Notes: a model not told the origin generated them from the sequence alone. Counted from the stretch's first letter, positions 25,573 to 34,208 are shown. The stretch: DNA of 36,814 nucleotides from JOPF133 sp052144935 (GCA_052144935.1 JBKQPR010000364.1:1-36814); one strand, 5' to 3'. Translations and numbers: made by a program.

Positions 25573-25817
25573 ATCCATGAGTTTGAACCTGAGATCGAGG
25601 AACTCCTTCGGGGGCTATCGATCCCCATATCCCCGGGACGACTCGTAGGCGGGTCCACACCCAACACGATAGCTACACTGCAAAGCCAGAGAGAATAAGG
25701 CAGAGCCATTCGGAAGGCTTCAGCTCAGCCGGTCGCCCAGCCCCAGCCGTCGCCCGTGGTCGCGGTCATCGCCCCAATGGTCGAACCATCCCACCCAAAA
25801 CTGCCCGCACGACAAAA
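25562..25817. other. 256-bp gap between phosphoesterase and motB
   Basis: No confident gene. On the plus strand one frame from 25573 to about 25695 stays open and reads HEFEPEIEELLRGLSIPISP before ending in a TAA. It has no start codon and could be a remnant of a lost gene. No promoter or terminator stands out. Confidence 0.35.
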
Positions 25818-26639
25818 TCAAGGATCGTGCCCGGAAGGGGCACCCTTCTCCGGCTCCGAAGGCGGCTCGACCTTCAGCCCTTCCGCCGACAACACCACCA
25901 GGTCCACCCGGCGGTTGTGGGCGCGGCCCTCTTCGGTCTGGTTGGTGTCGCTGGGGGCGTTCTCGGCGTAGCCGGCTACCGCGAGGCGGCCCGGTTCCAT
26001 GTGGAACCGCGTGCGCAGCAACTCCAGGGTGGCAATGGCGCGCGCGGCCGACAACTCCCAGTTGTTGCGGAAGCGCGAGTTGTGAATGGGAATCGCGTCG
26101 GTATGGCCCTCCAGGCGGAGGGGGTTGGGCACCTCCGCGATCACCTCGCAGATCTTTCCGAGGATCGGGTAGCTGACCGGCGCCACGGTATCGTCGCCGG
26201 AGGCGAAGAAGGCCGCCTCCCGCAGGCTGATGATGAGGCCGCGGGACGTCAGCTTGAGCTGCACCTTGCCGCTCTTGATTTCGCCATCGAGGCCCTGCTG
26301 GAGCGATCCGAGCGATTTGGTCAGGTCGGCGGGCGGGCGCGCGGCGGGTGGCGCCGGAGGCGGAGACGGATTCTCGCGGGTGTTGCTAGGCTCGGGGGTG
26401 ATGGGAGGCTTATGGGCCTCGTGTTTGCCGCGCCCTAACACGGTGGAAATCGCGGCGCTGAACTGGCCGTGCTCCAAAGCTTCCCTCACTGATTCGGAAA
26501 CCGCCTTGGCCTTGGCCCGATCGGCCTGCGTGGAAGCAAACATGACCACGAAAAAAGCGAACAGCAGAGTGATGAAATCGGCATAAGAGACCAGCCAACG
26601 CTCGTGATTTTCGTGGGGGGCCGCGTGAGGGCGCCTCAT
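25818..26639 (-). CDS. motB: MotB-like OmpA-domain protein (flagellar stator subunit)
   Basis: 273 residues. The N-terminus HERWLVSYADFITLLFAFFV (12-31) is the MotB membrane helix with the proton-accepting Asp in YAD-FITLL (Asp21). A Pro-rich linker follows (about 82-104), then an OmpA/MotB peptidoglycan-binding domain with LRLEGHTDAIPI and NNWELSAARAIATLELL. With MotA it forms the ion-driven stator of the flagellar motor. The ATG overlaps the motA stop (ATGA), so the pair is coupled. No other flagellar genes except flbD are in the window. Confidence 0.9.
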   Translation of the reverse strand: MRRPHAAPHENHERWLVSYADFITLLFAFFVVMFASTQADRAKAKAVSESVREALEHGQFSAAISTVLGRGKHEAHKPPITPEPSNTRENPSPPPAPPAARPPADLTKSLGSLQQGLDGEIKSGKVQLKLTSRGLIISLREAAFFASGDDTVAPVSYPILGKICEVIAEVPNPLRLEGHTDAIPIHNSRFRNNWELSAARAIATLELLRTRFHMEPGRLAVAGYAENAPSDTNQTEEGRAHNRRVDLVVLSAEGLKVEPPSEPEKGAPSGHDP

Positions 26640-27559
26640 GGCCGCCCTCCAGCCGGCTTCACCGCCTCCGGCTTGGGGGGTTCCTTGGCCTTCCCTGGCT
26701 TGGCTTTGGCGGGCTTAGGCTTAGAGTCGCAATTGAAAGCTTCCAGTTTCATGCGGATCAGGGTTGGATTCAGGCCCTCCACAATCCCCACAACGCCCTC
26801 CAGAATCATCTCCTTCATCAGCGAGACCTGCCTCGCGCGGGTGCGCAGTTTGGTGGCGGCGGGCAAAAAGAAGAGGTTGGCGCTTCCCACGCCGTAGACG
26901 GTGGCGACAAAGGCCACCGCGATGCCGTGTCCCACTTCCTTGATATCCTCCAGGTGTTTCATTACCTGGATCAGCCCCATGACGGCGCCGATGATGCCGA
27001 TGGTGGGCGCGTAGCCTCCCGCCGATTCCCAGACCTTGGCCTCGCCCTCGGCCACGTGCTCGCCGAGGCTGATTTCCACTTCCATCATCTTGCGCAGCTC
27101 CTGCATGTCGGTTCCATCCACCGCCAGGCTGAGCGCCTTGCGCAGGAAGGGATCCGGAATGTTGGCGGCCTCCGCTTCCAGGCTGACGATGCCATTCTTA
27201 CGAGCCTTGCCGGCGAATTGGATCAGCGCTTCGATCATTTCGGCCGTGGAATAGGCGCGCTCGAAGAAGACGCTGCCCATTCCTCTGAGGGCGCGCAGGA
27301 AGACCGGCAGCGGAGTGGTCACCAGGACCGCACCGATGGTGCCCCCCATCACGATCATCGCGGCGGTGGTTTGGGCGACGTCCTGGATGCTGCCTTTTTC
27401 CAGGATGAGGCCGCCGATAATGCCGCCCAGCGCCAGTGCAATTCCCGCCACGGTTGCCAGATCCAGGCGGGCACGGCTCTGTTTCGGCGGCTTTTTCGCC
27501 GGCGGTGAGGCGACCTTCGGGACGGCCGCCGGTTTGGGTGCTCCCGCGGTTTCAGCCAT
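26636..27559 (-). CDS. motA: MotA-like flagellar stator protein
   Basis: 307 residues. After a Lys/Pro-rich N-terminal extension of ~30 residues comes RLDLATVAGIALALGGIIGG, the usual MotA start. Further motifs are GGTIGAVLVTTPLPVFLRAL, the cytoplasmic loop, then ESAGGYAPTIGIIGAVMGLIQ with the conserved Pro, and VAFVATVYGVGSANLFFLP. The C-terminal ~30 residues are again Lys/Pro-rich (KPKPAKAKPGKAKEPPKP). The core is a complete proton-channel subunit; the charged tails on both ends are unusual. It starts 6 bp after the flbD stop. Confidence 0.92.
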   Translation of the reverse strand: MAETAGAPKPAAVPKVASPPAKKPPKQSRARLDLATVAGIALALGGIIGGLILEKGSIQDVAQTTAAMIVMGGTIGAVLVTTPLPVFLRALRGMGSVFFERAYSTAEMIEALIQFAGKARKNGIVSLEAEAANIPDPFLRKALSLAVDGTDMQELRKMMEVEISLGEHVAEGEAKVWESAGGYAPTIGIIGAVMGLIQVMKHLEDIKEVGHGIAVAFVATVYGVGSANLFFLPAATKLRTRARQVSLMKEMILEGVVGIVEGLNPTLIRMKLEAFNCDSKPKPAKAKPGKAKEPPKPEAVKPAGGRP

Positions 27560-27565
27560 GCGGTT

Positions 27566-27820
27566 TTATTTCGATTCCTCCGCGGAGGCCACGGACGCGG
27601 ACGTTTCCACTTCGGCGGGCCAGACGTCTTGCTCTTCCGTGCCCAGGATCTTGCGCCGGTATTCGACAATCCGGCGGACTACCTCATCGGCGCTTTCCCG
27701 CACCCGCAGGATTTGGCCGGTGGTCAGCGTGATGACGGTATCGGGGGTCACCTCGATATGTTCGATAAGGTCGCAATTGAGAACGAGTGGCAAATGGTTC
27801 AATCGGGTAAGCCGGATCAT
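27566..27820 (-). CDS. flbD: FlbD-family flagellar protein
   Basis: 84 residues from the ATG at 27820, which has GGAG six bases upstream; a GTG at 27832 is an alternative. MIRLTRLNHLPLVLNCDLIE and EVTPDTVITLTTGQ define the short FlbD/SwrD family, which lies before motA in many bacteria and supports flagellar motor power or assembly. The C-terminal ~25 residues (EEQDVWPAEVETSASVASAE) are a lineage-specific tail. It is the first gene of a flbD-motA-motB operon. Confidence 0.88.
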   Translation of the reverse strand: MIRLTRLNHLPLVLNCDLIEHIEVTPDTVITLTTGQILRVRESADEVVRRIVEYRRKILGTEEQDVWPAEVETSASVASAEESK

Positions 27821-27907
27821 TAGAGGCTCCACTAAACCTATCGGCGGGGTGGGCCCAAAACATTAATGGTCCGGCCGCCGGAGCCGATAAGCACCAGTGG
27901 AGTCCAA

Positions 27908-28219
27908 ATGGCATCCATCCAGCGAACCTTAACGGGGAAGTGCGCACGGCCTTCTGAGCAGCGGCTTAGCCTTTTGAATTCAGCCACATGGGAGGAGGAG
28001 ATCGAGGAGGTGCTGCGCAGCGCGCGAGAGCCACTCCGAAACCGGGTGGCCGACCCCGATTGGCTGGCGGCCTGCCATTTCCTGGTGTGCCACTGCCGGG
28101 AAGCGCTCAGCGGTCAGCTTGCTCACCGGCGGGTTACGGCCTGGCGCTGCAAGTTGTCCAGCAGCAGGGAGAGGCGCGGAGCGGCTTCCGTCCGTCCGCC
28201 GAATCGTAGAGCGTTGTAG
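27908..28219 (+). CDS. Hypothetical short ORF, doubtful
   Basis: 103 residues from the ATG at 27908. The central part WEEEIEEVLRSAREPLRNRV and WLAACHFLVCHCREALS looks like protein, amphipathic and not obviously a shadow, and the first 215 bp lie in a gap between divergent flbD and the tail of the transglutaminase gene. The last ~97 bp overlap that gene on the opposite strand and are low-complexity. There is no good ribosome binding site and no family resemblance. Confidence 0.3.
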   Translation: MASIQRTLTGKCARPSEQRLSLLNSATWEEEIEEVLRSAREPLRNRVADPDWLAACHFLVCHCREALSGQLAHRRVTAWRCKLSSSRERRGAASVRPPNRRAL

Positions 28220-30255
28220 GCGCGGGTGAATTCGGCCACGGCTGCGGCCAAATCGCCTTCCGGCAGCGACCCCGCAAATTCGGCGGGCGTGAACCAGGGC
28301 GGCTTTTGATAACCGTGGCGTTTCAGCACATGCAGCATCCTCTGGTAAAGCAGGGTGGCATCGCCCAGGCTGACTTGGCCCCGCCGGACTTTCCGCACGC
28401 GCCGCCCGATGCGCAGCAGCCGCACCAGCGGAGGCGCCAGGAACCAAGCCCACAGCCCGAGAGCGAGCACAATCGCGGCGCGCAGGCCAAACGCGCGAAT
28501 CCAAGCCATCATGCGCCCACCCCATCCCGACCCCAGGCCGGAAAACGAATCGAACCAGCGGATGCCGGTGTGGCGCGCGCCCCGCTCCATACTGTCCACC
28601 AAGGCGTCCTGACGGCCCAGGTCGTAGCTGACCACCCAGTCCTGCCAGAAGGTCTCCGCAGCATCCAGGTAGAGGCTTAACTGGGTGGCCAGGCTGAAGC
28701 GGGTGGGGTTAGGGTCGGGTGGCGTAGGGTCGAACGTCTTCCAGCCGTAGCCGGGAATCCAGGCTTCCACCCAGGTGTGCGCGTCGGAGGCGCGGATCAG
28801 CCAGAGATCGGTGATGGAATTGTAGACACCGCTCTCGAACCCGGTGGCCATGCGCGAGGGGATGCCCAGGGTGCGCAGCAGGACGGTCATGGCCGAGGCG
28901 AAATACTCGCAATGCCCCTGCTTGCGGGTGAACAGAAACCAGGCCAGCGGATCGGCCACCTCGCGATCCGGCAACCGCATGGTGTACCCATAACGGGTGC
29001 GCAGGGCGCGTTCGATGGCGCGGGCCCGGTCCAGGGAGGAAACCGCGCCAGCCGCTATGGAGCGCGCCAGTTGGGGAATCCGCGGGTCGAGCGAAGGAAG
29101 CTGCAGTTCGCGGTCCCGCTCAGCGGGGGTCAACTCCGGGACGGACCAGGCTGCCGGCGTGTTCTCGGGCGGCTCTTCCAGCGCGCTATAGGCGTCGTAG
29201 CGGATGCCTTGCATGGCTCCGTGCGCCATGTGGAAGGTGTCCGCGGCAGTGCGGAACAGGAAGGGGCGGTGCAGGTCCACGCGCAAGGGCGTCCCGGCCA
29301 GGAACAGCGCGTCGGTGTCCAGCGGCTCCATTTCCACGTGATAGTTAATGCCGCGCTGGCCCGGACTGGCGCTGCCCAGAATCACGTGTCCGTCCTCGAT
29401 GGGGATCAGGATGGCGCCGCCCTTGTCGGGGGGGTTGGTCCAGCGTTTCCCGTCGAAGGCCGTGAGTGCGCCGCCGCGCCATTTCAGGCCGCGCACGGGC
29501 TCACGATTGAAGATCTGGATGTGCATCACGGGCCGCGAGCTGGTCCGGAATTCCCCGGTCTCCCCCAGGTTCACCAGGCTGGAAAAGCCCGGCACGTGCA
29601 CGCGGTGCGGGACGAGCCGCTCGAAAGCCGCTTCGGCGGTGCGCGGCAACAGGAAAAACAGGCCGCCGGTGAGCATCAGGATGCCCAGCGTCACCGAGAC
29701 CGCGAGCGCGGCCAGGCGCGCATGGAACCGGCGCGGACCGCTGCGCGCCGGGGAGGCCGCTTTGTGCATGGAGCGGCGGATCTCGCCGCTGGTCAGCGCC
29801 GCGATGGCGAAAAGCAGGTACAACGCCAGAATCAGGAAGAAATTGAAATTGACCGAAAGAATCGCCGCCGCCACCAGCTCGAGAAAAGCGATCGCGGCGG
29901 TGTAGAGATAATCGCGGCCGGTCCGGGCGGTGAAGATTTTCAGCACCGCCAGGAAGAAAACCAGGTGCACGGTGGCGGTCAGGAAATCGCGCGACAGCAG
30001 AAAGTAATCCAGCGCGTAAAAGCCGGCATAGGCAAGCGCGATCAGGCTGGTGGCGCGCTCGGAAATGTTCAGCTTCACCAGGCCGCAGATGAGCAATCCG
30101 CGCAGGAGCAGCCCGCTTCCGGCGAGCAGGACGGTGGGCGTGTCGAGATAGCCCGATCCGGCCACCGCGAGATAGCCGCTGGCCACCAGGCCGAGGAGCG
30201 AGAACTGGAAGAATCGCTCCACGGAGACCGCGGCGCTGGGACTGGGACGCGCCAT
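28123..30255 (-). CDS. TgpA-like transmembrane transglutaminase
   Basis: 710 residues from the ATG at 30255 (MARPSPSAAVSVERFFQ); a TTG at 30270 would add five. The first ~210 residues form several membrane helices (DUF3488-type). A periplasmic part follows, then the transglutaminase core with its Cys-His-Asp triad in KQGHCEYFASAMTVLLRTLG, ASDAHTWVEAW and FDPTPP. One more helix (AAIVLALGLWAWFLAPPLV) and a cytoplasmic DUF4129-like tail (YQRMLHVLKRHGYQKP) complete the TgpA architecture. It is a predicted protein-crosslinking or peptidase-like enzyme at the outer face of the inner membrane. Homologues often sit beside a MoxR ATPase and a DUF58 gene, which are not seen here. Confidence 0.88.
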   Translation of the reverse strand: MARPSPSAAVSVERFFQFSLLGLVASGYLAVAGSGYLDTPTVLLAGSGLLLRGLLICGLVKLNISERATSLIALAYAGFYALDYFLLSRDFLTATVHLVFFLAVLKIFTARTGRDYLYTAAIAFLELVAAAILSVNFNFFLILALYLLFAIAALTSGEIRRSMHKAASPARSGPRRFHARLAALAVSVTLGILMLTGGLFFLLPRTAEAAFERLVPHRVHVPGFSSLVNLGETGEFRTSSRPVMHIQIFNREPVRGLKWRGGALTAFDGKRWTNPPDKGGAILIPIEDGHVILGSASPGQRGINYHVEMEPLDTDALFLAGTPLRVDLHRPFLFRTAADTFHMAHGAMQGIRYDAYSALEEPPENTPAAWSVPELTPAERDRELQLPSLDPRIPQLARSIAAGAVSSLDRARAIERALRTRYGYTMRLPDREVADPLAWFLFTRKQGHCEYFASAMTVLLRTLGIPSRMATGFESGVYNSITDLWLIRASDAHTWVEAWIPGYGWKTFDPTPPDPNPTRFSLATQLSLYLDAAETFWQDWVVSYDLGRQDALVDSMERGARHTGIRWFDSFSGLGSGWGGRMMAWIRAFGLRAAIVLALGLWAWFLAPPLVRLLRIGRRVRKVRRGQVSLGDATLLYQRMLHVLKRHGYQKPPWFTPAEFAGSLPEGDLAAAVAEFTRAYNALRFGGRTEAAPRLSLLLDNLQRQAVTRR

Positions 30256-30259
30256 GTCC

Positions 30260-30291
30260 CATCTTATCAAGCAGGCATCTTATCAAGCGGG
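30260..30291. repeat. 16-bp tandem direct repeat in a divergent promoter gap
   Basis: catcttatcaagcagg (30260-30275) and catcttatcaagcggg (30276-30291) follow one another directly with one mismatch. They lie between the divergent transglutaminase and ACT-domain genes, so they could be a doubled regulator site or a simple slippage duplication. Confidence 0.5.
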
Positions 30292-30315
30292 CCGCAAGCT
30301 ACACTGGAAGAACCC

Positions 30316-30975
30316 ATGGAGCCTGAGACAATCGGCCTGTTGGTCCACGCGGTGGGCCGCACGGGCGTGCTGCACCAGTTAACCGGGGTGATCGCCGCGC
30401 ACGAGGGCGACATCACCTCGGTCGAGATTCTGGATAACTGGCCCGCCGAGGCCCGCACCTATTTTGAAGTGCTGCTGCCGGGAGGGCCGGAGGCGCTGCT
30501 GGCCGACCTGGAAAAGCTGGCCATTGTGCGGCGCGTGGAGCGGGTCAAGACGCTCGAGCAGATCTACGGGAAGCGCATCATCATCGTGGGCGGCGGCGCG
30601 CAGGTGGGCCAGGTGGCCATCGGAGCGGTCTCGGAAGCCGACCGCCACAACATTCGCGGCGAGCACATCTCGGTGGACACGATTCCGCTGGTGGGCGAGC
30701 AGAAGCTGGCCGATGCCGTGCGGGCGGTGGCGCGCCTGCCGAGAGCCAAGGCCCTGGTGCTGGCCGGCTCGCTGATGGGCGGCGAGATCGAGACCGCGGT
30801 ACGCGAGGTGCGCGCCGGGGGTCTGCTGGTGATCAGCCTGAACATGGCCGGCAGCGTGCCGGACGCCGCCGACCTGGTGATCGGCGACCCGGTGCAGGCC
30901 GGCGTGATGGCCGTGATGGCCGTGGCCGAAACCGCCAAGTTCAACGTGGCGCGGCTGAAAAGAAGGGTGTTCTAG
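30316..30975 (+). CDS. ACT-domain, DUF5612-like protein
   Basis: 219 residues from the ATG at 30316, preceded by ggaag. Residues 4-80 form an ACT-type ligand-binding domain: IGLLVHAVGRTGVLHQLTGV and HEGDITSVEILDN, beta-alpha-beta as in amino-acid sensors. The second part begins KRIIIVGGGAQVGQVAIGAV (about 92-111), a Rossmann-like glycine motif, and continues GEHISVDTIPLVGEQKLAD and GGLLVISLNMAGSVPDAADL. This ACT plus Rossmann-like arrangement matches DUF5612 proteins, best known from archaea; the function is not established. It stands alone and converges with the TIGR03435 gene. Confidence 0.75.
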   Translation: MEPETIGLLVHAVGRTGVLHQLTGVIAAHEGDITSVEILDNWPAEARTYFEVLLPGGPEALLADLEKLAIVRRVERVKTLEQIYGKRIIIVGGGAQVGQVAIGAVSEADRHNIRGEHISVDTIPLVGEQKLADAVRAVARLPRAKALVLAGSLMGGEIETAVREVRAGGLLVISLNMAGSVPDAADLVIGDPVQAGVMAVMAVAETAKFNVARLKRRVF

Positions 30976-30986
30976 ATGGGCAAGCG

Positions 30987-31790
30987 CTAATTGCCGGACG
31001 GCCGCTCCACGCGATCGACGATCAGAATCTCCACGGGTCCCTTTGACGATTCCAGTTTTAATCCGAGTTGCGCCTGTATCGTCGCGAAAACCGACGTTCC
31101 GTCGGATTGGTAGGCTGACGCAGTGGAGCCGCCTTGGCCATCGGCCGGCGGGGGGCATGGGCCGGAATCGGGTGTCCAGTCGAGTTGAAAATCGTACTTC
31201 CCGGGCAGGCCAGTCCGGTTGAGTACGTCGCGCTCGAACTGTCTGGACAACACTGTGGCGAGGGTGTCCATCGTGAGACGCGTACCCGCCAGGTGTCCAC
31301 ATCCCTTCCGGGTTCTGCTTCCGGTACCGTCATTGTGCGGCGTCAGCTTGGGCCCGTTCTTTCCAACGACCAGCAAATACACGGAACCTGGCTTTGTTTC
31401 GCGGTGGGTTTGCAGTTGGAAACGGTCCACCAACAACTGGCGCAGCAAAGATTGCAGGTCTTCGTAGCTGGTTTTCCTCGCTCCGTCCACGGTCTTCGCG
31501 GCGATATCGTATTCCTGCTTGTCGACCCAAGCAGGAGCACCTGCAATCTGGTAGTCCTTGACGCCAAAGGCCAGGCGGATCAGGTATCCCGCGGTGATAT
31601 TCGTGGCCGTCAGCCGCCCGCTGGGCCGGCTATCGAGATTGGGTTCGGCGCTGCTGTTACGGCTGGGCTTGATGGAGGCGACCTCGAATCCCTCGGACGG
31701 CTGAGCCCGCGCGGCGCCAGACGAAGCCAGAGCCATTCCCCCGAGGATCGCCCAGCCTATGAATTTCGGAAATCGCATGCGCGTGCCCAT
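30987..31790 (-). CDS. TIGR03435-family soil-associated secreted protein
   Basis: 267 residues with a signal peptide (ILGGMALASSGAARA). The family pattern is clear: FEVASIKPSRN after the cleavage site, SGRLTATNITAGYLIRLAFG, QIAGAPAWVDKQEYDIAAK, LRQLLVDRFQLQTHRETKP, YLLVVGKNGPKL, and the C-terminal GLKLESSKGPVEILIVDRVE. TIGR03435 proteins are numerous in Solibacter-type acidobacteria and have no known role. The gene is complete. The start may be the ATG at 31790 or at 31778. Confidence 0.93.
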   Translation of the reverse strand: MGTRMRFPKFIGWAILGGMALASSGAARAQPSEGFEVASIKPSRNSSAEPNLDSRPSGRLTATNITAGYLIRLAFGVKDYQIAGAPAWVDKQEYDIAAKTVDGARKTSYEDLQSLLRQLLVDRFQLQTHRETKPGSVYLLVVGKNGPKLTPHNDGTGSRTRKGCGHLAGTRLTMDTLATVLSRQFERDVLNRTGLPGKYDFQLDWTPDSGPCPPPADGQGGSTASAYQSDGTSVFATIQAQLGLKLESSKGPVEILIVDRVERPSGN

Positions 31791-31925
31791 GCGGATCCAT
31801 ACTGTTGTGCGCGCGAAAGGTTACGAAACGCCGCCGATTAAGGGTGAGACCTCGGAGAAGACCGCTTCGTTCCGCGATCCACGAGTCCGCGAATCGCAGG
31901 CCGGCCGAATATGCCAAGATGAGGA

Positions 31926-32927
31926 ATGCGTCCACGCCACCTGATCGCCTTCCTATTCGCGGCGTCTCTCGCCGCGCAGAACCGCCCGATCACTCCGGAT
32001 CACTACTATCGCACCTTCTCCCACACCAACCCGGTGTTCCAGCGGATCAAGCCGGGCGAGGTGGTGGTCACGCGGACGCTCGACGCGGGCGGGCAGAATG
32101 AGCGCAGCGAACAGAAATCGCCAGGCAGCAACCCGCTAAACGGTCCCTACTATATCGAAGGGGCGGAGGCCGGCGACGCGCTGGCGGTCACGCTGCGAAA
32201 GGTCCGGCTGAACCGGAACTGGGGGTATTCGGCTTACCGGCTGGGCCTCTTCTCGTTGACCGCCGACTATGTGGAAACCATCTACCCGAACCACTACAAG
32301 CCCGGCCTCGTGCGCCAGGACCGTGACAACGTGCTGCCCTGGGATATCGACGTGGCGCGCGGCACCGTCCGCCTGCGCGAGCCCGTCACCACCAAGGTAA
32401 AGCTGGAATTCCCCGTGCGGCCCATGCTGGGGTGCATCGGTGTAGCGGCGCCGGGAGATTTCGCGCCCACCTCCGCGCCTTCGGGAAACTATGGCGGCAA
32501 CCTGGACTATAACGAGATCGGCGAGGGCGCGACGGTGATCCTGCCCGTGTTCCACCCCGGCGGCCTGTTGTTTATGGGAGATGGCCACGCGCTGATGGCC
32601 GATGGCGAGCCCACCGGGACGGGGGTCGAAACGTCCATGGACGTGGAGTTCTCGGTCGAGGTGAGGAAGAATGCCCAGGTCAGCGGCCCGCGTGTGGAAA
32701 CCGCCGATCACCTGATCAGCATCGGAGCGCAGCCCGAGTTCGCCAGCTCGCTCGACCGCGCCCTGCAAATGGCTACCACCGACATGGTCCGCTGGCTGGT
32801 GAACGATTACAAACTGGAGCCGTGGGCCGCACACCAGTTGATCGGCGCCGTGGGCAAGTATGACGTGGTCACGGTGGCCGGCTCGATGGCGCTGAAGGTG
32901 CCCAGGAAGTACCTGGCGCCGCAGTGA
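31926..32927 (+). CDS. Secreted acetamidase/formamidase-family protein
   Basis: 333 residues with a short signal peptide (HLIAFLFAASLAAQ). FmdA/AmdA family features: IKPGEVVVTRTLDAGG (42-57), GPYYIEGAEAGDALAVTL, RPMLGCIGVAAPGDFAPTS, PSGNYGGNLDYNEIGEGATV, and GGLLFMGDGHALMADGEPTG, which is the metal/active-site block. Cytoplasmic relatives hydrolyse formamide or acetamide; this exported type has no confirmed substrate. It is divergent from the TIGR03435 gene across 135 bp. Confidence 0.9.
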   Translation: MRPRHLIAFLFAASLAAQNRPITPDHYYRTFSHTNPVFQRIKPGEVVVTRTLDAGGQNERSEQKSPGSNPLNGPYYIEGAEAGDALAVTLRKVRLNRNWGYSAYRLGLFSLTADYVETIYPNHYKPGLVRQDRDNVLPWDIDVARGTVRLREPVTTKVKLEFPVRPMLGCIGVAAPGDFAPTSAPSGNYGGNLDYNEIGEGATVILPVFHPGGLLFMGDGHALMADGEPTGTGVETSMDVEFSVEVRKNAQVSGPRVETADHLISIGAQPEFASSLDRALQMATTDMVRWLVNDYKLEPWAAHQLIGAVGKYDVVTVAGSMALKVPRKYLAPQ

Positions 32928-32946
32928 TCGCGGCGCGGACCGCCGC

Positions 32947-33057
32947 GGCGCCGGAAAGCCCCTCCCGTCTCACCGGCGCCACATATCCCCTGCGGACGGT
33001 AGTTACCGCTTAGGGGTCCCTCCCGCCTTACCCATTGCAAGCAACAAACGCTTGCAA
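32947..33057 (+). promoter_or_regulatory. Three stacked inverted repeats between the amidase and a small secreted protein
   Basis: GGCGCCGG (32947-32954) pairs with CCGGCGCC (32973-32980) and may end the amidase transcript. Next, CCCCT (32987-32991) pairs with AGGGG (33012-33016) around an inner CGGTA-gt-TACCG (32997-33008). Last, TTGCAAGC-aacaaac-GCTTGCAA (33035-33057) is a perfect operator-like repeat ending 32 bp before the ATG at 33090, ahead of the ribosome binding site gaggaga. The second and third may regulate the downstream gene. Confidence 0.45.
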
Positions 33058-33089
33058 AATCAAACACTTAAAGACGAGGAGAACCCACA

Positions 33090-33419
33090 ATGACGAAGAA
33101 AACCCTGTTGTTCATCGGCGCCCTGGCGCTTTCGACCGTTTCGTTTGCCAGCACGAAGTCCTACGAAATCCTGATCCTCACCCCCACCCAGGCGGGCGCC
33201 ATGCAATTGACCGCCGGCGAATATCGGCTCCAGGTGGAAGGCTCCAACGCCATCTTCACCAACATCGACACGAAGCACTCGTTCGTGGCCCCGGTGCAGA
33301 TCGAAGCCACCCAAAAGCACCAGGTGACCGCCGTTGAAACCAAGACGGACGGCAGCAGCCAGCGTATCACCTCCATCGACCTCGGCGGCTCCACCGAAAC
33401 CCTCCAGTTTGGCGAATAG
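33090..33419 (+). CDS. Small secreted hypothetical protein
   Basis: 109 residues with a signal peptide (KKTLLFIGALALSTVSFA). The mature ~88 residues contain AGAMQLTAGEYRLQVEGSNA and TNIDTKHSFVAPVQIEAT, a compact beta-rich domain seen in many acidobacterial secreted proteins of unknown function. The strong ribosome binding site gaggaga and low-GC codon endings suggest good expression. A leader with several inverted repeats precedes it. Confidence 0.8.
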   Translation: MTKKTLLFIGALALSTVSFASTKSYEILILTPTQAGAMQLTAGEYRLQVEGSNAIFTNIDTKHSFVAPVQIEATQKHQVTAVETKTDGSSQRITSIDLGGSTETLQFGE

Positions 33420-33442
33420 TTCCCCGGACGGGTTCTCCACCA

Positions 33443-33473
33443 GGAGAGGCAAGCGCCGGCGGCCTGCCTCTCC
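33443..33473. terminator. Probable bidirectional terminator hairpin
   Basis: GGAGAGGCA and TGCCTCTCC form a perfect 9-bp stem around a 13-nt GC-rich loop. It lies between the convergent stops at 33419 and 33517. A short T run follows 20 bp later (gctttt), so it may be Rho-independent only in part. Confidence 0.6.
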
Positions 33474-33516
33474 CGGTCTCGGTATCTGCTTTTCCCCACC
33501 CCGAAAACTCTGCCGG

Positions 33517-34176
33517 CTACCGCTGGCCGCTCGCGGCCTCCGAGTGCGTCTCATCGCGAGGCAGTCCGGAGTGGATTCGTGGACCGGGATCCTGCTCCGC
33601 GAGTATGCGCGCCTCCGCGGCGAGCATTTCCTGCCAGCGGGCGTCCAGCGCGTGCGCGCCCGTGAACTTGCGGGCGAGGTTCAAGAAGACTCTGTAGTGC
33701 CCCCATTCGGAAGCGAAGAGCGCGCGGTAGAAGCCTGCCAGCTCGGCGTCGGCGGAAGCGGCGGCGAGAACCCAGAAGCGCTCGCACGAGCGGACCTCGA
33801 TCAGAGCCGCGACCAGGAGCCGGTCCAAAAGCTCGGTTGGCTCTCCCTTCCGCACCAGTTGGCGCAGCGAATTGGCGTACGGGTTCTTGTGATGCCGATC
33901 CAGGCGTCCACCCCTGCTCAGCAGAATGCGCGTGACCTGCGCCAGGTGAACCGCCTCATCCCGGGCCACTCCGGTCATGGCCTCGACCCAGCCATCCAGC
34001 CAGTCGTTGGGCCAGCGCGTAAGCAGTTCCATGGCGTTGGTGGCGGCTTTCTTTTCGAGAAAAGCGTGATCGATCAATAGACTGATGGGGTCCGCCAGAA
34101 CCGCCCGCCCCCACTCCATCGGCGTGCGCGAGTGGAGCGGCAACGCCTCGATTCCGGAAGGTTCGGCGGGGCTCAC
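33517..34176 (-). CDS. MiaE-like tRNA hydroxylase (diiron)
   Basis: About 219 residues. The ferritin-like diiron signature of tRNA-(ms2io6A)-hydroxylases is complete: LLIDHAFLEKKAATNAMELL (first Glu), ARDEAVHLAQVTR (Glu-x-x-His), VAALIEVRSCERFWVL (third Glu) and ASEWGHYRVFLNL (second Glu-x-x-His). The enzyme hydroxylates the isopentenyl group of modified adenosine 37 in tRNA; in bacteria lacking ms2i6A the substrate is uncertain. The start is unclear: a GTG at 34176 fits the family best, as the frame before it overlaps a decayed gene and no ribosome binding site is visible. Confidence 0.85.
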   Translation of the reverse strand: MSPAEPSGIEALPLHSRTPMEWGRAVLADPISLLIDHAFLEKKAATNAMELLTRWPNDWLDGWVEAMTGVARDEAVHLAQVTRILLSRGGRLDRHHKNPYANSLRQLVRKGEPTELLDRLLVAALIEVRSCERFWVLAAASADAELAGFYRALFASEWGHYRVFLNLARKFTGAHALDARWQEMLAAEARILAEQDPGPRIHSGLPRDETHSEAASGQR

Positions 34177-34208
34177 AGTTTTAAGGTAGCGCAGCCGGCG
34201 CCGCACCC

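Noticed and set aside
28777..30315. Long upstream extension of the ACT/DUF5612-like gene
   Set aside because: The extension is antisense to the transglutaminase gene and has no homology; the ATG at 30316 with ggaag and the ACT fold start fit.
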